Shown here: piece after piece, positions 23,531-35,461 of the stretch
Position numbering within the stretch: the stretch's first letter is position 1
How the letters are laid out: every line of letters begins with the position of its first letter
From: Acanthochromis polyacanthus
Lineage: Eukaryota; Chordata; Actinopteri; Pomacentridae
Assembly (NCBI RefSeq): GCF_021347895.1
Contig: NC_067113.1
Coordinates: forward strand, 41,331,474 to 41,395,473
DNA: 64,000 nt
Reading direction: 5' to 3'
Notes under the pieces: model-generated
The model's database searches: none
What the model saw: only the letters and a program-made list of their open reading frames with translations
What the model was told of the DNA's origin: nothing
Position numbers and translations under genes: made by a program

Positions 23531-25759
23531 TCAGTAATTTGCTGATTCACTGGAGGGCATCCACATTTCCAAGTTTTAAATCATGGGTTGTTTTGAAGGC
23601 AGACAAGCTGTTCTGGCTGAAGACTTGTATAATACTTACACTAAATTCCCAGATTGAAAGAAATGCCACTGAGTAGTTTCCAGACAAACAGAAGTTGTTG
23701 ATTTGAGGAAGCGTGAGTCTAACTCGATATGGCCACATAATTAGACGTGAGAGGATGTAATTTAAACAGTTAACCCCCTTATCCTCCAAAAGACTTTCAC
23801 TTCTGTATTGAAGTATGAATTTCATTTGGTCCACAAGTCACTGAGGAATCCAGCTGTTGTGTTAAATTACAGAAAATGAAAGTTCTTTTTTTTTTGGACA
23901 CAAAACTAATAAACAAGTTCAACGATGTTTTCGCTGAACTGTTTGCTGAACACACCTTTTAGACTTCTGTATTTTATAAAAATATAAAGCAGAAGTGAAA
24001 TGAATTTGAAAGGATACAACATATTCTCCACAGAGATGCCACCGCTCAAGTGAAGATATACCGGCGCTAAGGGCAATATTCTATATGAGTTTCTTCCTAT
24101 ATTCGTTTTGAGCTATAAATTAATTTCTTTGAAAACAAGGTTTGTTCAAGGTTATGGTTGCTTCTTTCATGAATAACAGACAAGTTATTAAATGGCTGCT
24201 GTGCCTGTGCCACAGAAAACAGCCTACTCATGAAGGGATCGTTTGAAGTTACATTGTGATGCTCTCTCATTGTTATTTAATGAACTCGGTTCATTTTTCC
24301 TCCAGCGAAATCCATTAAAATCAATCATTTTTGCCTCTCTTTTTCCCCCCATTGCTCTCCTTTCCCTCCACCTCTGCAAACCAAATTTTGGTGCGGGAGA
24401 TGAGAGAAAAATCTCACAGTCTGAGAGAAAGTAAATCAACTAATCTAACCGTAGCCTTCATTCAGATCCAATTCATTACTCGGGCATATTGAGCAGGGGA
24501 ACAGGACGCACCCCAGCGAGTCAGCCAATCAGGTCATCACCTACTAATGAACAAGCGGCGCATGTGTAAGCAGAGGAAATATGGAAAGAGCTTGTATTCA
24601 GATCACAGCTGCCCCCTACCTTTGTTGTGGATGGCAAATGCCATTTGGATAAATGCTTGACACGCCTTGCTGTTTTAACCCAAATTACCCCCGCGCCTTA
24701 GATCTCTCAATTGCCTAATTAACAGGGGGAAGGTCTGCAGCCTTTCAAGTTCTGCACTTTAAACAAAGCCGGTGAGCAGCAGAGTGAGCCTGCTCTTCAT
24801 TTGTGCACCTGGAGGGAGGAATGAGTGGTGGCATAAGGAGGGACATCACAGTGAAGCAGACCTTCCCGCTGTTCCCCATTCGATTCCTCACTATCTGAGG
24901 ATATGTGACGCTTGAGCATCCCAGAGGGTCCTTTGAACAAGGTTCGGAAAAATGAGAAATTTATGTGTCTTTATTTTAACGCCGGACAGAGAGACAGTGA
25001 TATCGAATTATCAAATGACATGCTCAGGTCTCCCCCATGTTCCCTCCTGTTGTGTGCTCTCGCTTACAATAGATTAAACAGATTTAGATCAGTGGCTTTA
25101 AACTTTTATTTTTTTCAATGTACCCTCAGATTCATATCAGAGGAGCTCAAGTAGCGCCTTATAGACCCCAAAACCATGTTCCAACTGTGCTCATTTCATA
25201 TTATCTTAATGAGATCTGGTCATTGAGTTAATCCCCCCAAAGATGCATCTCTGTGTGTCAAAGTTACACATTTCAAAGTTATTTCCACTGAAAATATTCC
25301 AGTCGCACCTTTCATTAGAATATGCTGATCGTTGAAGTCCTGACCACTTTTTATCCATTCCCTCTGCACACTGCAGCTCATCAACAGTCTGGTAGAATAC
25401 TCTGTGCTCCACAATGGTACTATTGGAGTAGTTCAGCCCTGTGTTTGATGCGATAACAAACTCTGAAGAAGAATAATGCTAAAGATAGCACTCTGCATGT
25501 TATTAAGATTATATCCTTAGCTCAGTTATAGGGCAAACCATGGCTGTCAGCAGTGTAAGGTGGAACCGATCAGATTAAGTGATTTGCTCTCTATGGTGTG
25601 TCTTCTAGCATATTAAAAACATACAGAAATAAACGCATGCTAACAAGGTAGATAAAACTTTATTCTCCTCAGATGGAGTCTGTAAGTATCCCAGTTGTTT
25701 ATCAGCTGCTGCAAGAAGTCTTTAGTGGTAGTTCAGCCTTGCCTTAAAAATATTACGAT
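23531..25759. other. Non-coding stretch, no gene recognised
   Basis: Nothing recognisable as a gene. About 24440-24760 is less AT-rich, with several CG dinucleotides and CCTAATTAAC, giving a unique-looking block that may be a conserved non-coding element. This cannot be tested here. Confidence 0.4.
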
Positions 25760-26090
25760 CAAATTATAGTTTGATGGCAATGCATTTCCCCCCCAGTTTG
25801 TGTTTTTGTGACAAACCACGAATATGATCCCAATCAACATATGTTTGCCATTTGTTGTGATGTTTCACTGCTGCTCCTTTTCAGCCAACCAATCATATAT
25901 TAGATGACCCAAAGCATGATGTTTTCCTCAACCTAACCAACTAGTGTTGGTGCCAAAACCTAACCAAACAGCAAGCAAAAACAACATTTATGAAAGTCTG
26001 AAAACAATGGTTCCACATGGGATGCAAACCCCCAGACTCCTGAGGTGAAAGCTTGTGGAGTTAAGCCTCCACCTCCTAACATGGACTAAA
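25760..26090 (-). repeat. Possible tRNA-like dispersed repeat
   Basis: The phrase AACCTAACCAAACAGCAAGC, the preceding AACCTAACCAACTAG and the right-hand part resemble a fish dispersed repeat. On the minus strand its end reads like a degraded tRNA-type head, with GGAGTCTGGGGGTTTGCATC as a B-box-like region. Limits and class are uncertain. Confidence 0.3.
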
Positions 26091-26264
26091 TGACTCTTTA
26101 AACCGGCAGAATTGTCTCACTTCCCGATGTGCTGTCTTCTTTTCTATGAAGACAGCACAATGGAATGCATTCCAAAATGCACTGAGATGCTTCAGGAGAA
26201 TCAGCCAATCAGAGTGCAGCCTGAGGTGAAGGGAGACGAGGGATTGGGTCAGGTTCCCTCAAGC

Positions 26265-26400
26265 AAAAGTTCCAAAAACTGTAGTTCCTCACATGGCCAC
26301 TTGGCTCCAAAAGTGAGTCAGTCTTCATATAACCCCATTTTAAAATGCCCAACTTCACAGCAGAAATACACATTTACAGTGAGGTGTTTTAAAAATGGTG
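26265..26400 (+). repeat. Dispersed repeat of unknown class, copy 1
   Basis: Shares the order GCCACTT, GGCTCCAAAAGTGAGTCAGT, TTAAAATGCCCAACTT, CACAGCAGAAATA, TTTACAGT with 61460-61555 in the same orientation. I recognise this as a widespread teleost interspersed repeat without being able to name its class. Confidence 0.6.
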
Positions 26401-27849
26401 CAGGAGGCGAATTTTTAAATATGTCACTTTTTAAAATGTATTATTAATGGATGTCATCACAGTTTAAAGGTTATTATGGTGTTAAAATTGAACAAAAACA
26501 AAGAAAAGCTATTTGTAATACTATTTGAATATTTATTTTGATTATTTCCTGCGTTACATGTATCTGTGGCTGGGAGATTTTGATGGAAACCTGTTGGATC
26601 TCACCAGTTTGTATCTAAAGCAGACCTTCACTATAATTTCTCACTCCGACAGTGAAATCACTGGAAACATTCTTACCGTCAAAAGAACGGCGATGAAAAG
26701 TGTGAAATGTAAGAGAACAAAGACAGTTGAAAAAATAAAAGAAAAAAAATCCCTTTGGGTTGAGGAGATACTTCTACAAAGGCTTTGATGTTTCTGAATT
26801 TTCTGAATTTTCACTTACTCATGTTCTTCATCTTTGCTCGTTGACCGGAATGGATTTTTTTTTTCTTTTACTGGTGTAGTTACTTTCTAGTCTTTTATAG
26901 AACTCTGCCTATTTTATCTGACAGGGTACAGTGGAGCTTTGTCTCGGAGAGAGAGCGAGCCTGAAAAAGAATTAAAGTAACACAACCCAAACCAGCCAAC
27001 CCCTGAATGCAACAATGTGAGAAGTGGCAGAAATCGATACAGCATTTCAACTTATCCCCCCTCCAGGATGCTGGGAAGAAGGGTTGACTGAGTAGCAGCA
27101 GGAGTCTTCACATGAAGCAGCAAGCAGATAATTGAAGGGAAAAGAGCTCAGTATCTAATTCTATTATCAGGCGGTCCCAGTTGCAGATACTGTGCTGTGT
27201 GGATGCACTACCGAGGAGAGCTGGAGGTGACAAAGAAAGAAAATCATGCTTTTGTAGGCGTCTTCAATTCATCAGAGGAGCACATGAGATGGAGCATCTC
27301 AAAAAAAAAAAAAAAAAAATCAATTGGCAGCCTTTCTTGAACTTGTACAATTCAGAGTAAGGTTAAGTTGCGAGTTGTTTTTTTTCATAATTTTACTCAG
27401 GCACAACAAAATTAGAAATGTATAGCTGTCTCTTGGTCTTTGTTTTGCATTCACAGACTATTTTTTAAGCACAACCCCAGAGGATTTGAGCTCATCTCTT
27501 ATTGAATTACAAGTAAATCACTGACTGGATACTTTTAATATTGTTATCCTGCATAATCAGCACAACATGGACCAATGTGAGAAAAAACAGATTCCCTTGA
27601 ATGCACTTTGCAGCATATTTATCTTGCTTATGTCACCAAAGGTTCCTGAAGAAATAATAAGTCTTTATTTGTCAGCACTATGAAATTCTCCTTTCACACA
27701 TTGCAGCTGTATTCTGGGTGTGCCCTGTTAAGGTAGCAGACAGAGTTGAAGCTCACCAGTGGCATGACAACCCTCGAGCTTCTGAACAGTTGCCCAGAGC
27801 CTTGATTATTAGGACTCTTGAGGGTATGTTTTTGCAAGATATGAGTCAA
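26401..27849. other. Non-coding stretch, no gene recognised
   Basis: No exon recognised. A run of about 19 A occurs at 27301-27319. The 150 bases just left of the tRNA (27700-27849) are transcriptionally downstream of it and contain no TTTT run on the minus strand within the first ~40 bases. Confidence 0.4.
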
Positions 27850-27922
27850 GGCACTGCAGGGATTTGAACCCAGGATCTCCTGTTTACTAGACAGGCGCTT
27901 TAACCAACTAAGCCACAGCACC
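27850..27922 (-). tRNA. tRNA-Thr (anticodon AGU), gene or recent pseudogene
   Basis: The minus strand folds as a 73-nt cloverleaf. The acceptor strands GGTGCTG and CAGTGCC pair at 7 of 7 positions counting two G-U pairs. The D arm is GCTTAGTTGGTTAAAGC. The anticodon arm CCTGT-CTAGTAA-ACAGG is a perfect 5-bp stem with anticodon AGT. The variable loop is AGATC and the T arm is CTGGG-TTCAAAT-CCCTG with one T-T mismatch. Both polymerase III boxes are present: A box TGGCTTAGTTGG and B box GGTTCAAATCC. From the D arm to the T loop it agrees closely with vertebrate tRNA-Thr(AGU) as I know it, while the acceptor stem differs. There is no run of four T within about 40 nt downstream on the coding strand. 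With the T-stem mismatch and altered acceptor, that leaves a recent pseudogene or SINE head possible. Confidence 0.75.
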
Positions 27923-28010
27923 AGCTGGGCCAATGTGTGATTGCAAGAATTTTTCTAACATAGCTGACAGGTATCAAAGTTGATATTTTTGCTGTTTTCA
28001 GGTCTAAAAT

Positions 28011-28605
28011 CTTACACAAAGATTCTTCTAAATATTAAATATACAACTGAGAGAAATTGAAAGTTATTTATAAAGATATTGTAGTAAACCTGTTGACATG
28101 CCATAAATCCACACTTGACTCACACACTACTTTAAATAACTTAGAAAGCCTTGGAGTCTGTCCAGTCTTTTCTTCAGGAGGAAATGACATCATGTGGAGC
28201 AGGTCATGTGATCTGGAATTAACACACTTCCTTGAGAGGAGTTTTTGTAACGGGAAAGTGATTTCTCAGACACAGACATAATTTATTATTTTCCAAATAA
28301 AATTTGATATGTTGCCAAAAAAAAATCTGTCATGATTATCTCAACTTAATAAAAAGAACACAATCATGACAGTTTTTGAATAAGCTCATTTTATTATTGT
28401 TTAGCTAATTAGAAGGTGGTTGTTATTAATTTCAGACAGTTATTTATCACATTTTAGTGATATCCAGTCATTTTTTATTAAAAAGTGATTGTTTTCACAA
28501 TAAATAATTATGGAATTTGTGGAGACATGATCATAATAAACATAAAAAAACATTAGTTTTTATACTTTTATAAAAATGTATGCAAGATATCCCATGGGCC
28601 TCAAC
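28011..28605 (-). repeat. Interspersed repeat, copy B of an inverted pair
   Basis: Reverse-complement counterpart of 8800-9367. The near-identical core lies at about 28085-28255 (for example GGAGGAAATGACATCATGTG and GGAATTAACACACTTCCTTG). The outer parts are diverged and this copy is slightly longer because of indels. No coding capacity. The two copies sit about 19 kb apart in opposite orientation. Confidence 0.8.
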
Positions 28606-30096
28606 ATGAGCAGAAACAATCTGAATGAGCATCAAGTTAAGTTTTGTTGTTCTAAAGTCACTTTGACACTAAAGTCATATCGCTGTGAGTGATGCATAAA
28701 ACAGGCAGTTTGTATTTTATGATCTATTATGGATCAGGCTTTTGTTGATCATTAATTTTCCTGAAAACCGATGAAGGAAAGTGTTTAAAATTAGCATCCT
28801 TGAACCAGGAGGAAACGGTGAGGAGCGAACTGCTGGGGCATGGTGAATCTCCACTAATGGCCTCGTTTAGCTTGTAGTTTTGTAAAAACAGTGGAAGAGT
28901 TTTGTTTTCAGTTCCAAATAACTTGGTTAGGGAGCCAATTTAAAGTTGGCTTTTGTTTACTGCGCTGCATCCCAGATCTGCACAAAGGAACTGATAAGTA
29001 AAAAGTTCAAAGAGATAAGAGGGGAAAAAAAACAGCTTTCTTAAGAAAAAAAGGGAATTTTTTTACTCCAAAGTTTCCGAGATAAAGAAAAGTTAATATC
29101 CAAGCTGCTGGAGCTTCTGAAGATAAATAGCTGCTTTTGCAAATTGTAGGAAATTGCATGAATGAAATGTAAAAACGTCCTCTTTGATAAATCTTACACC
29201 AGTGTGGCATCGTGACAGGTTTCACACCCGACACACAAAGCAGAGATCATCATATCCTGACACGTTTTCTCACGAGTGACCACAAAGAGTAATGACAAAA
29301 TTCCACGAGAGACTTGGAAGTGATGCACCTCTCTTCTCCATACAAGGGAGATAAATCCATGAGCTCCACGTTGGAGCTCGCCTCCTTTTTCTGCTGTCAC
29401 CATCATTTTATTCCCCTGTTAATATTCCCCACTTCCCTCTCTGTCTTTCCCCCCGCAGGCCTTCGTTGCCACATTTGCTCCACAAGCATAATATCCACCT
29501 GCTCCTGTCACACCGGCTGGCATTCCATCACCGACACACAGGCAGGTATGGGCCACAATTGAAACTCTGAGCAATAAACTCCACGTAAGCGTACGGGACA
29601 AGAGCATATGTGCATCGATAAAACATACAGCTGCATGTGCCATATTGCAGGGCTTGTGTGGCTCTGAATGCGTATTGTTTCTGTGATGAATTCGGTCTAG
29701 CTCCACCAACTGTTGGCAAATGCATGCGTCACCGCCGTGGGTCACACCGCTGACCCCATTAGTAATGAAGGGGAAGAAGAATAGGAGATGAGACAGGAAG
29801 GGAACACAAATCAGCCTGTTCATTACTGAGAAAAGTCTGCAAAAATTCTTGAGGTGTTGGTGTCGGACGGGTGAAAAATATTCACGATGTGCATTAAAAC
29901 AAAAAGTAGCTGTAAATGAGGAGTCAATATGATATGTGGAGATTTTCATTCAGCAGAGCAGGTAGCTGTGAATTCTGCAGAAAACAGGTGTTAAAATATG
30001 ATGCACTCTCAGGCTTCACTGAATATTTGATATGAGCAGTGAACTGGTGAGTATTTGTGAAATGAAAGAGGTCATCTGCGGTGATGAATCCCAACA
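28606..30096. other. Non-coding stretch, no gene recognised
   Basis: No exon or repeat recognised. The minus-strand frame 29419-29949 is open for 176 codons but shows no domain and looks accidental. About 29190-29800 is less AT-rich and unique-looking. Confidence 0.4.
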
Positions 30097-30104
30097 GAAG
30101 TATC

Positions 30105-30255
30105 CAAGGGCGTCAGTTTGTTTTTAAAAGTGGGGGGGTGGAGACCACAGCCATTGTCAGATGGAAATGCACACCCTGGGTGGTGTGCTGGGTAATCGGG
30201 AACACCGGGGATATCCCCGGTGGGCCGCTTTATTGTTGGGCCGCTCCAGCCATAA

Positions 30256-30286
<31 letters not shown>

Positions 30287-30873
30287 CTTTAAATCATGGG
30301 TCTCAAACTCGCGGGCCAACTGCAGCCCGTGGGACGATATTTTGTGGCCCTCTACTTGAGATCAAAGTTTAACATTGGTGCGGCACGCCTGCTTTTCTCA
30401 GATGCTTCTGTGTCGTTGGTAAGACAGCACTTTGAGAAAATGTCGAAGAACAGCGGCAAAATGCCACAAGCTAGGCTCGAACTCACAACCACCAAACCAA
30501 AGGCAGAGGTTCAAGCTGTTGAGTTATCGGTACATGTGGGTAAAGGGGTCTGTGGGCCGCTATACTACTAATTCTCCCGGGCCGAAATTTTGCCCCTGCA
30601 CGCCTCTGGTCTGAGCTTCCACTTGGCACGGGCGCAAATTTAGCATCTGCAAGTTTTTTTTAAACCTCACTAAGGTATGTTGCATGTCTGTGCAACTCTC
30701 GGCCGAGTGCGGATGGTGCGTTCAGGAGCGTCGGAATTTTCTATACTGCTGAAAATAACTGGGTTTACAACGGCTTACATGTGAAGAATTTGAATGTGTT
30801 GGACACAAAATGACCCCTGACAAAAAGTGTGGGGGACACATCTCCACCATCCCCCCCTAAACTGACGCCTATG
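30105..30873. mobile_element. hAT-like non-autonomous transposon with 8-bp TSD
   Basis: Bounded by an exact 8-bp direct repeat GAAGTATC (30097-30104 and 30874-30881), the target length typical of hAT transposons. The termini are inverted: CAAGGGCGTCAGTTT on the left and CATAGGCGTCAGTTT as the reverse complement on the right, with two mismatches in 15. Inside are an AAT microsatellite (about 30251-30286), a perfect 20-bp palindrome (30203-30222) and a CAAACTCGCGGGCCAACTGC block (30304-30323) of the type seen in other dispersed hAT repeats. The interior is therefore probably composite. No transposase sequence recognised. Confidence 0.8.
30251..30286. repeat. AAT trinucleotide microsatellite
   Basis: About 11 uninterrupted AAT units within the hAT-like element at 30105-30873. 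Confidence 0.9.
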
Positions 30874-30881
30874 GAAGTATC

Positions 30882-32268
30882 CCCCGACTCCAAATTCATC
30901 TCTAAGTTGCTTTATAAACTGTATTTCAACTTGGTTTTTTTGGATCTTCTGATCCACTTCTACAACTTTTGGTTTGCTCCCATTGATTTATATTTGCAGA
31001 AAGCACTAGTAAGCAAGTATTTTCAATAAAAAAAAGTGAACTTCTCAGATAACTTGTGTACAGAAACCTTCATAGGCCCAAGCGGCCAGGTTGTTCCCCT
31101 CAGGAGGGGGGGAAGATCAATTTAAAAAAAAACAAAAAAACAAAAACTTTATTTTTCTACTTTAGAAAAAAAAATCAGGCAGCTGAGGCACCAAATATAC
31201 CATAAAATACAAATAAATAAAAACAAAAAAGTTTGAGTTATAGCAATTTTTCATTTAAATACATTTTTTGCCCTAATTTTTGTGACTTTTTCATGGAAAA
31301 ATATTTACATATGAAAATAAAAGTAAATTTACATTTGTTTCCTATTTTTTTCCCAATCTTCCAGTTAATTTTGTGATTTTAGTAATAACTAAAAATTAAC
31401 TAATAAGCAAAATAAATAAATAAATAAACACTTGTGATATTGCAAGAATTTAGATGAATAAAAGACAAAAAATCTATTTCTGTAGCATAATTTTTTCACT
31501 TCCAGATTTTAGAGTTACTTTGCATTAGGCATGTGAATCCTCTCGAAATTTTCTTCATTTTTTTTTTAATGTCCATTATTAAAAGCAAGGAAACTATCTT
31601 TTTAAAAAAAGAAAAATTCAGATCTTTTTTTTTTTTTAAATTTCATGCCGTGCACAAAACCAGCTCCTTGTTAAGAATCTCTGCGCGACCTGTAATATTT
31701 TCATTTGTATTTTGCGGAAACGGTTTCGTGTGTATCGTTAAATTCCCACAAATTCAGGCAGCACTGTGGCATCATAAGAACAGTGTTTGGTTTGCGGGCT
31801 GCTGTGTGTCTGCAGCAGGACCCGGCTTTGCCCCGAGGCCCCCCCAACAGGTAAAACAAGACATGTTGTTAGGCAGCAGAATATATTCCGTGAATCTAAA
31901 TAACAGCTAGTAGTTGTCAGTCTCCCAGCGGAGGGAGAGGAGTTGTCATTTTAACGACCTCTCCTGTTGCTTCATCCAACACCTACAACCGTCTGAATGA
32001 CAAAACATTGAATACAGAAACCGATCAGGCATATCATTATGACAGGCGAAGTGAATAACATTGATTATCTTTTCATCATGGCACCTGCTAGTGGCTTGGA
32101 TATATTAGGCAGCAAGTGAACATTTTGTCCTCAAAGCTGATGTGTTAGGAAGTAAAATAGGCAAGGATTTGAGTGAGTTTGACAAGAGCCAGTTTGTGAT
32201 GAATGGGTCAGAGCATCTCCAAAACTGGAGCTGTTGTGGGGTGTTCCTGGTCTGCAGTGGTCAGTAGC
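30882..32268. other. AT-rich non-coding stretch
   Basis: Extremely AT-rich between about 31100 and 31660, with many A and T runs. No gene or element recognised. The 125-codon frame at 31533-31910 has no domain. Confidence 0.45.
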
Positions 32269-32270
32269 TA

Positions 32271-33224
32271 CACTGCAAAAACTCCAAATCTTACCAAGTC
32301 TATTTGTCTTATTTTTAGTCAAAATGTCTCATCCCACTCGATTTAAGATAAATTCACTTAACAAGCGACACTTCAGCAAGATGGAGGGACGTGTTTTAAG
32401 ACAACGCATCTTAAATATCTTGTTAAGTCAAACAATCTTGAAATGATCTTGTTTTGAGTTGTATTTCACAAGAAAACTAAAAATAAGTTTAACCCTCGTG
32501 TCATTCTGCGGGTCAAATTGACCCACTAAAAATGTGGAAAAATATATATATTTTCACAGTGAAAACTTCCACTTTTTCCAATTTTTTGGGAGGTTTTTGT
32601 TCAATTTTTGATGGGAAAAAGGAAATGTTTTTTTTTAAAAAAAAGGTTTCTCTAGAATATTCAGAAAAAAATTAAAGATTAATTTTTTTCTGAATGTTCT
32701 TTAAGAAAATATTAAAACTTTACTGATATATGTAATCACTTTAGATATTTTTTAAAGATTTTTGGAAGATTTTTATTCATTTAAAAAAATATTTACAATG
32801 TTTCGATTTATTTTTTAATTTTTATTTCTTGCCAAATTTGGGATTTTTTTAAAATACATTTTTAAGGGAAACTTTTAAGGAATTTTCTTCCTGAAGATTT
32901 TGCATTTTTTTTAAATAAATTTGAGGAATTTTATGCAGATTTTTTTTTAAATTTCAGACTAAGGAACAATATTTTTTGTTGCCGTAAATGAAGACAACAG
33001 GAGGGTTAAGACACCTAAGCTTGACAATCCTGGTAAAATAAAGCATAAAATAAGTTTTTCCAGCTAATTGTAAGATATCAGTAGTCTAAATATCATATTT
33101 CAAGAAATCTTACCAAGCCATTTTCACTTGCTCTATTGGCAGATTTTTTCCACTTATTTCAAGGTAAAAGTTCCTTTAAATAAGTTTTTTTCTTCTTGTT
33201 TTGAGAGGGGCATTTTTTCCAGTG
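32271..33224. mobile_element. TA-flanked MITE interrupted by a second MITE
   Basis: The left end CACTGCAAAAACTCCAAATC follows TA (32269-32270). The right end GGCATTTTTTCCAGTG precedes TA (33225-33226). The termini form a short inverted repeat, CACTGCAAAAA against CACTGGAAAAA. Internal words such as TATTTGTCTTATTTTTAGTC and TTTCAAGAAATCTTACCAAG mark a fish MITE family common in my experience. The element has been split by the TTAA-bounded insertion at 32493-33005; without that, it is about 440 bp. Confidence 0.7.
32493..33005. mobile_element. TTAA-bounded piggyBac-like MITE nested in another MITE
   Basis: TTAA lies at 32489-32492 and 33006-33009. The ends CCCTCGTGTCATTC and, as reverse complement of the right end, CCCTCCTGTTGTC are imperfect inverted repeats. 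The interior is AT-rich with long T and A runs and no open frame. The duplicated TTAA and CCC-starting termini point to piggyBac-type mobilisation. It interrupts the 32271-33224 element, so it is the younger of the two. Confidence 0.8.
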
Positions 33225-33226
33225 TA

Positions 33227-35239
33227 CTAAAGTGATCCAAGGAAGGAGCCGTGGTGAACCAGTAAAAATAAGCAAGGTTGTTGCAAACGGAGTTGAACTG
33301 AAAAATGATAAAAGCACAAAAGCAACACTTATTAACTGTTTGCCCTCACTGCAAGGACAACAAATTGACGGATGGAGGAAGAGGGTATAATTTGAGGGCG
33401 TCACCTCCACTGACTCACCCGCCGTCGCCCCACGCTGGCACACTTTCACCCACTTAAACCATGAGTCAAATCTCGGTGCAGAGAGCTTGCGATGGTGCTA
33501 AAAGCGTGACTTGTCTCTTAAAAGCACCGACACCTGACCTTGAAGCCATTAATGCACTAATTTGACTGATAACGGCTCTCGGAGGTCATCAGCACCTCTT
33601 AATCCTTATCGTCTCGTGCCCACCTGATTGTTTCGTGGCCGGCTAGTTGCATTTGAAGGAAAAACGGAGGAAGAGGAGAAGGAGGGGACAAAGACGAGGC
33701 CTTTAAATAGAATCTGGCCGGTTCCCTGTGTGCTCTTCACCATATTAGGAGGGAGTATTGATGACCACTCGGGCACACTTGTTGCTAATTCAAGACTCGA
33801 GGTGTTCGAAGCTCTTAGCTGGGGAACCTGGACAGCAGCTATATTGGGACAGAAACTGAGGCTTTATCTGGTCTGTGAATGACTGAGGCAGGCTTCCTCT
33901 AATTGAACCGAGGTACAGGAGGAGCAGCAGAGGAAAGAGAGATGCCACCTCCCACACTCTATTACCACTGAGATATTGTGCGCCGATCATCAGAGGGGGT
34001 GGGCGCTGCAGAGATAGCAGCTCAGTGCAGCAAATGTGCAATAAAAAGCTCCTTTCTACCTCGAATGAAATATCTCCCTCCATCTCTACGTCTCTCCCAG
34101 AAAGAGGGTGAGGTGGGCGGAGGCGGTAATTGGTGTTAAAAATAGTCCCTTCTATAGTAGGTCACTGTTTCACACACTGCTGCCTTGAATAGCGCATAAA
34201 TAAAGCCAAAAAAGAAGTTCTAAAGACTGTGTTATGGGTCACAGTATGACAGCACGGTGGCCTTGATCATTCCTCAGTTCACTTCAAATACAAAATTAAA
34301 AATATTTCATTCGTTATTTAGTCAGATTTGTCCTTGATGTACACATAATGAAGCTAATTTGCCCAAGAAGGAGGCTAAAAATTGGTGTCAAATATATTTA
34401 ATATAGCTATGAAAGCATACAGTCAGAAATTCACAATAAAAGAACATTTCTAAGAGTTTTTTTTAAAACCTTTTACTGTCATTTTGCAGATTATAGAGAG
34501 AAACTGTATTCATTTAAATTTCAACTGTAAAAAAAACAGGTCAAAACTGTCAATAGTGTTGACATCCAAAATCTGTATGTTAGAGCATTTGACTTAACAT
34601 ATTAAATTAGCAAAATACATCATCATATTGCAGATAGTTTTTCATTATTCGTCCATGAGCATTCTTTGTAATTGTTTTAACCTCCAGCTCCTGTATTTTC
34701 CAGGTAGTAATTCATTCTTTTATAGCACTTTTTTTTTTACTGCAATTAAGTCTGCAAAAGTATTGTTATTTTATGGATAATTGTTATTATTTTCAGACTT
34801 TTTGAATCTGCTTGTTCAAAAGGGAACTTTGGATTGTCGGCATCTCTGTTCAAGCTTTGCAAGGTCTTCACTTTGCTTTGAAGAACAACAAAAAAGAAAT
34901 AGAAATTTAAATGTGAAAGTAAAAGATACAGGCAAAATGTGTTTTACAAAACATCTGCAAACTCTGAACAGCAGTTAACATTAATGTGGTTTTCAAGGTT
35001 GCTGTTGGCTTCATTTTAGAATTCATTGCAAGATTTTGCTTTTAGTTTTTAAATCTCTTAATGGACTAGCTAAAGGCCATTCATGTGGCTTGTCGGTTAG
35101 AAATGCCTCTTCTAGATCCTCCAGTCCTCTAACTTTGGCCTCCTAAATGTTCCCTAGAGCAGAATTAACACCCAGTGAGCTGCTGTGTCATTAGCCGCCA
35201 CCTGTCAGGAGGTCAGAGCATCTTATTCAAGGAACAGGT
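33227..35239. other. Non-coding stretch, no gene recognised
   Basis: No exon. About 33440-34150 is balanced in composition and unique-looking. About 34440-34780 is AT-rich, with words such as TTTTACTGTCATTTTGCAGA that recall the repeat at 13552-14130, but too weakly to call. Confidence 0.4.
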
Positions 35240-35461
35240 TCAAATAACCAGTCACCGGTCTATCACAAGGCTACGTAGAGAGACAAGCAGGCAATTTAGG
35301 ATCACCAGTTAACCTCAGCATGCTTTTGGATGGTGGGAGGAAGCTGGAGAACCCGGAGAAAACCCACACGTGCAGGGAGAACATGCAAATTCCATGCAGA
35401 AACATCCCAGGATCTTGTAGCTGCAAGGCAACAATGCTAACCACTGATCCAGTGTGCAGCC
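35240..35461 (-). repeat. tRNA-headed SINE-like repeat, copy 3
   Basis: On the minus strand it starts at 35461 with CTGGATCAGTGGTTAGCATT (A-box-like), then GTTGCCTTGCAGCTACAAGA, then the family body words TTTGCATGTTCTCCCTGC and GGTTTTCTCCGGGTTCTCC. It ends in the middle of the usual tail region (CCGGTGACTGG), so it lacks the GATG tail seen in the copy at 3554-3938. The B-box part is deleted. Confidence 0.7.

Noticed and set aside
29419..29949. 176-codon minus-strand frame
   Set aside because: No domain, no repeat similarity and mixed composition; best explained by chance.
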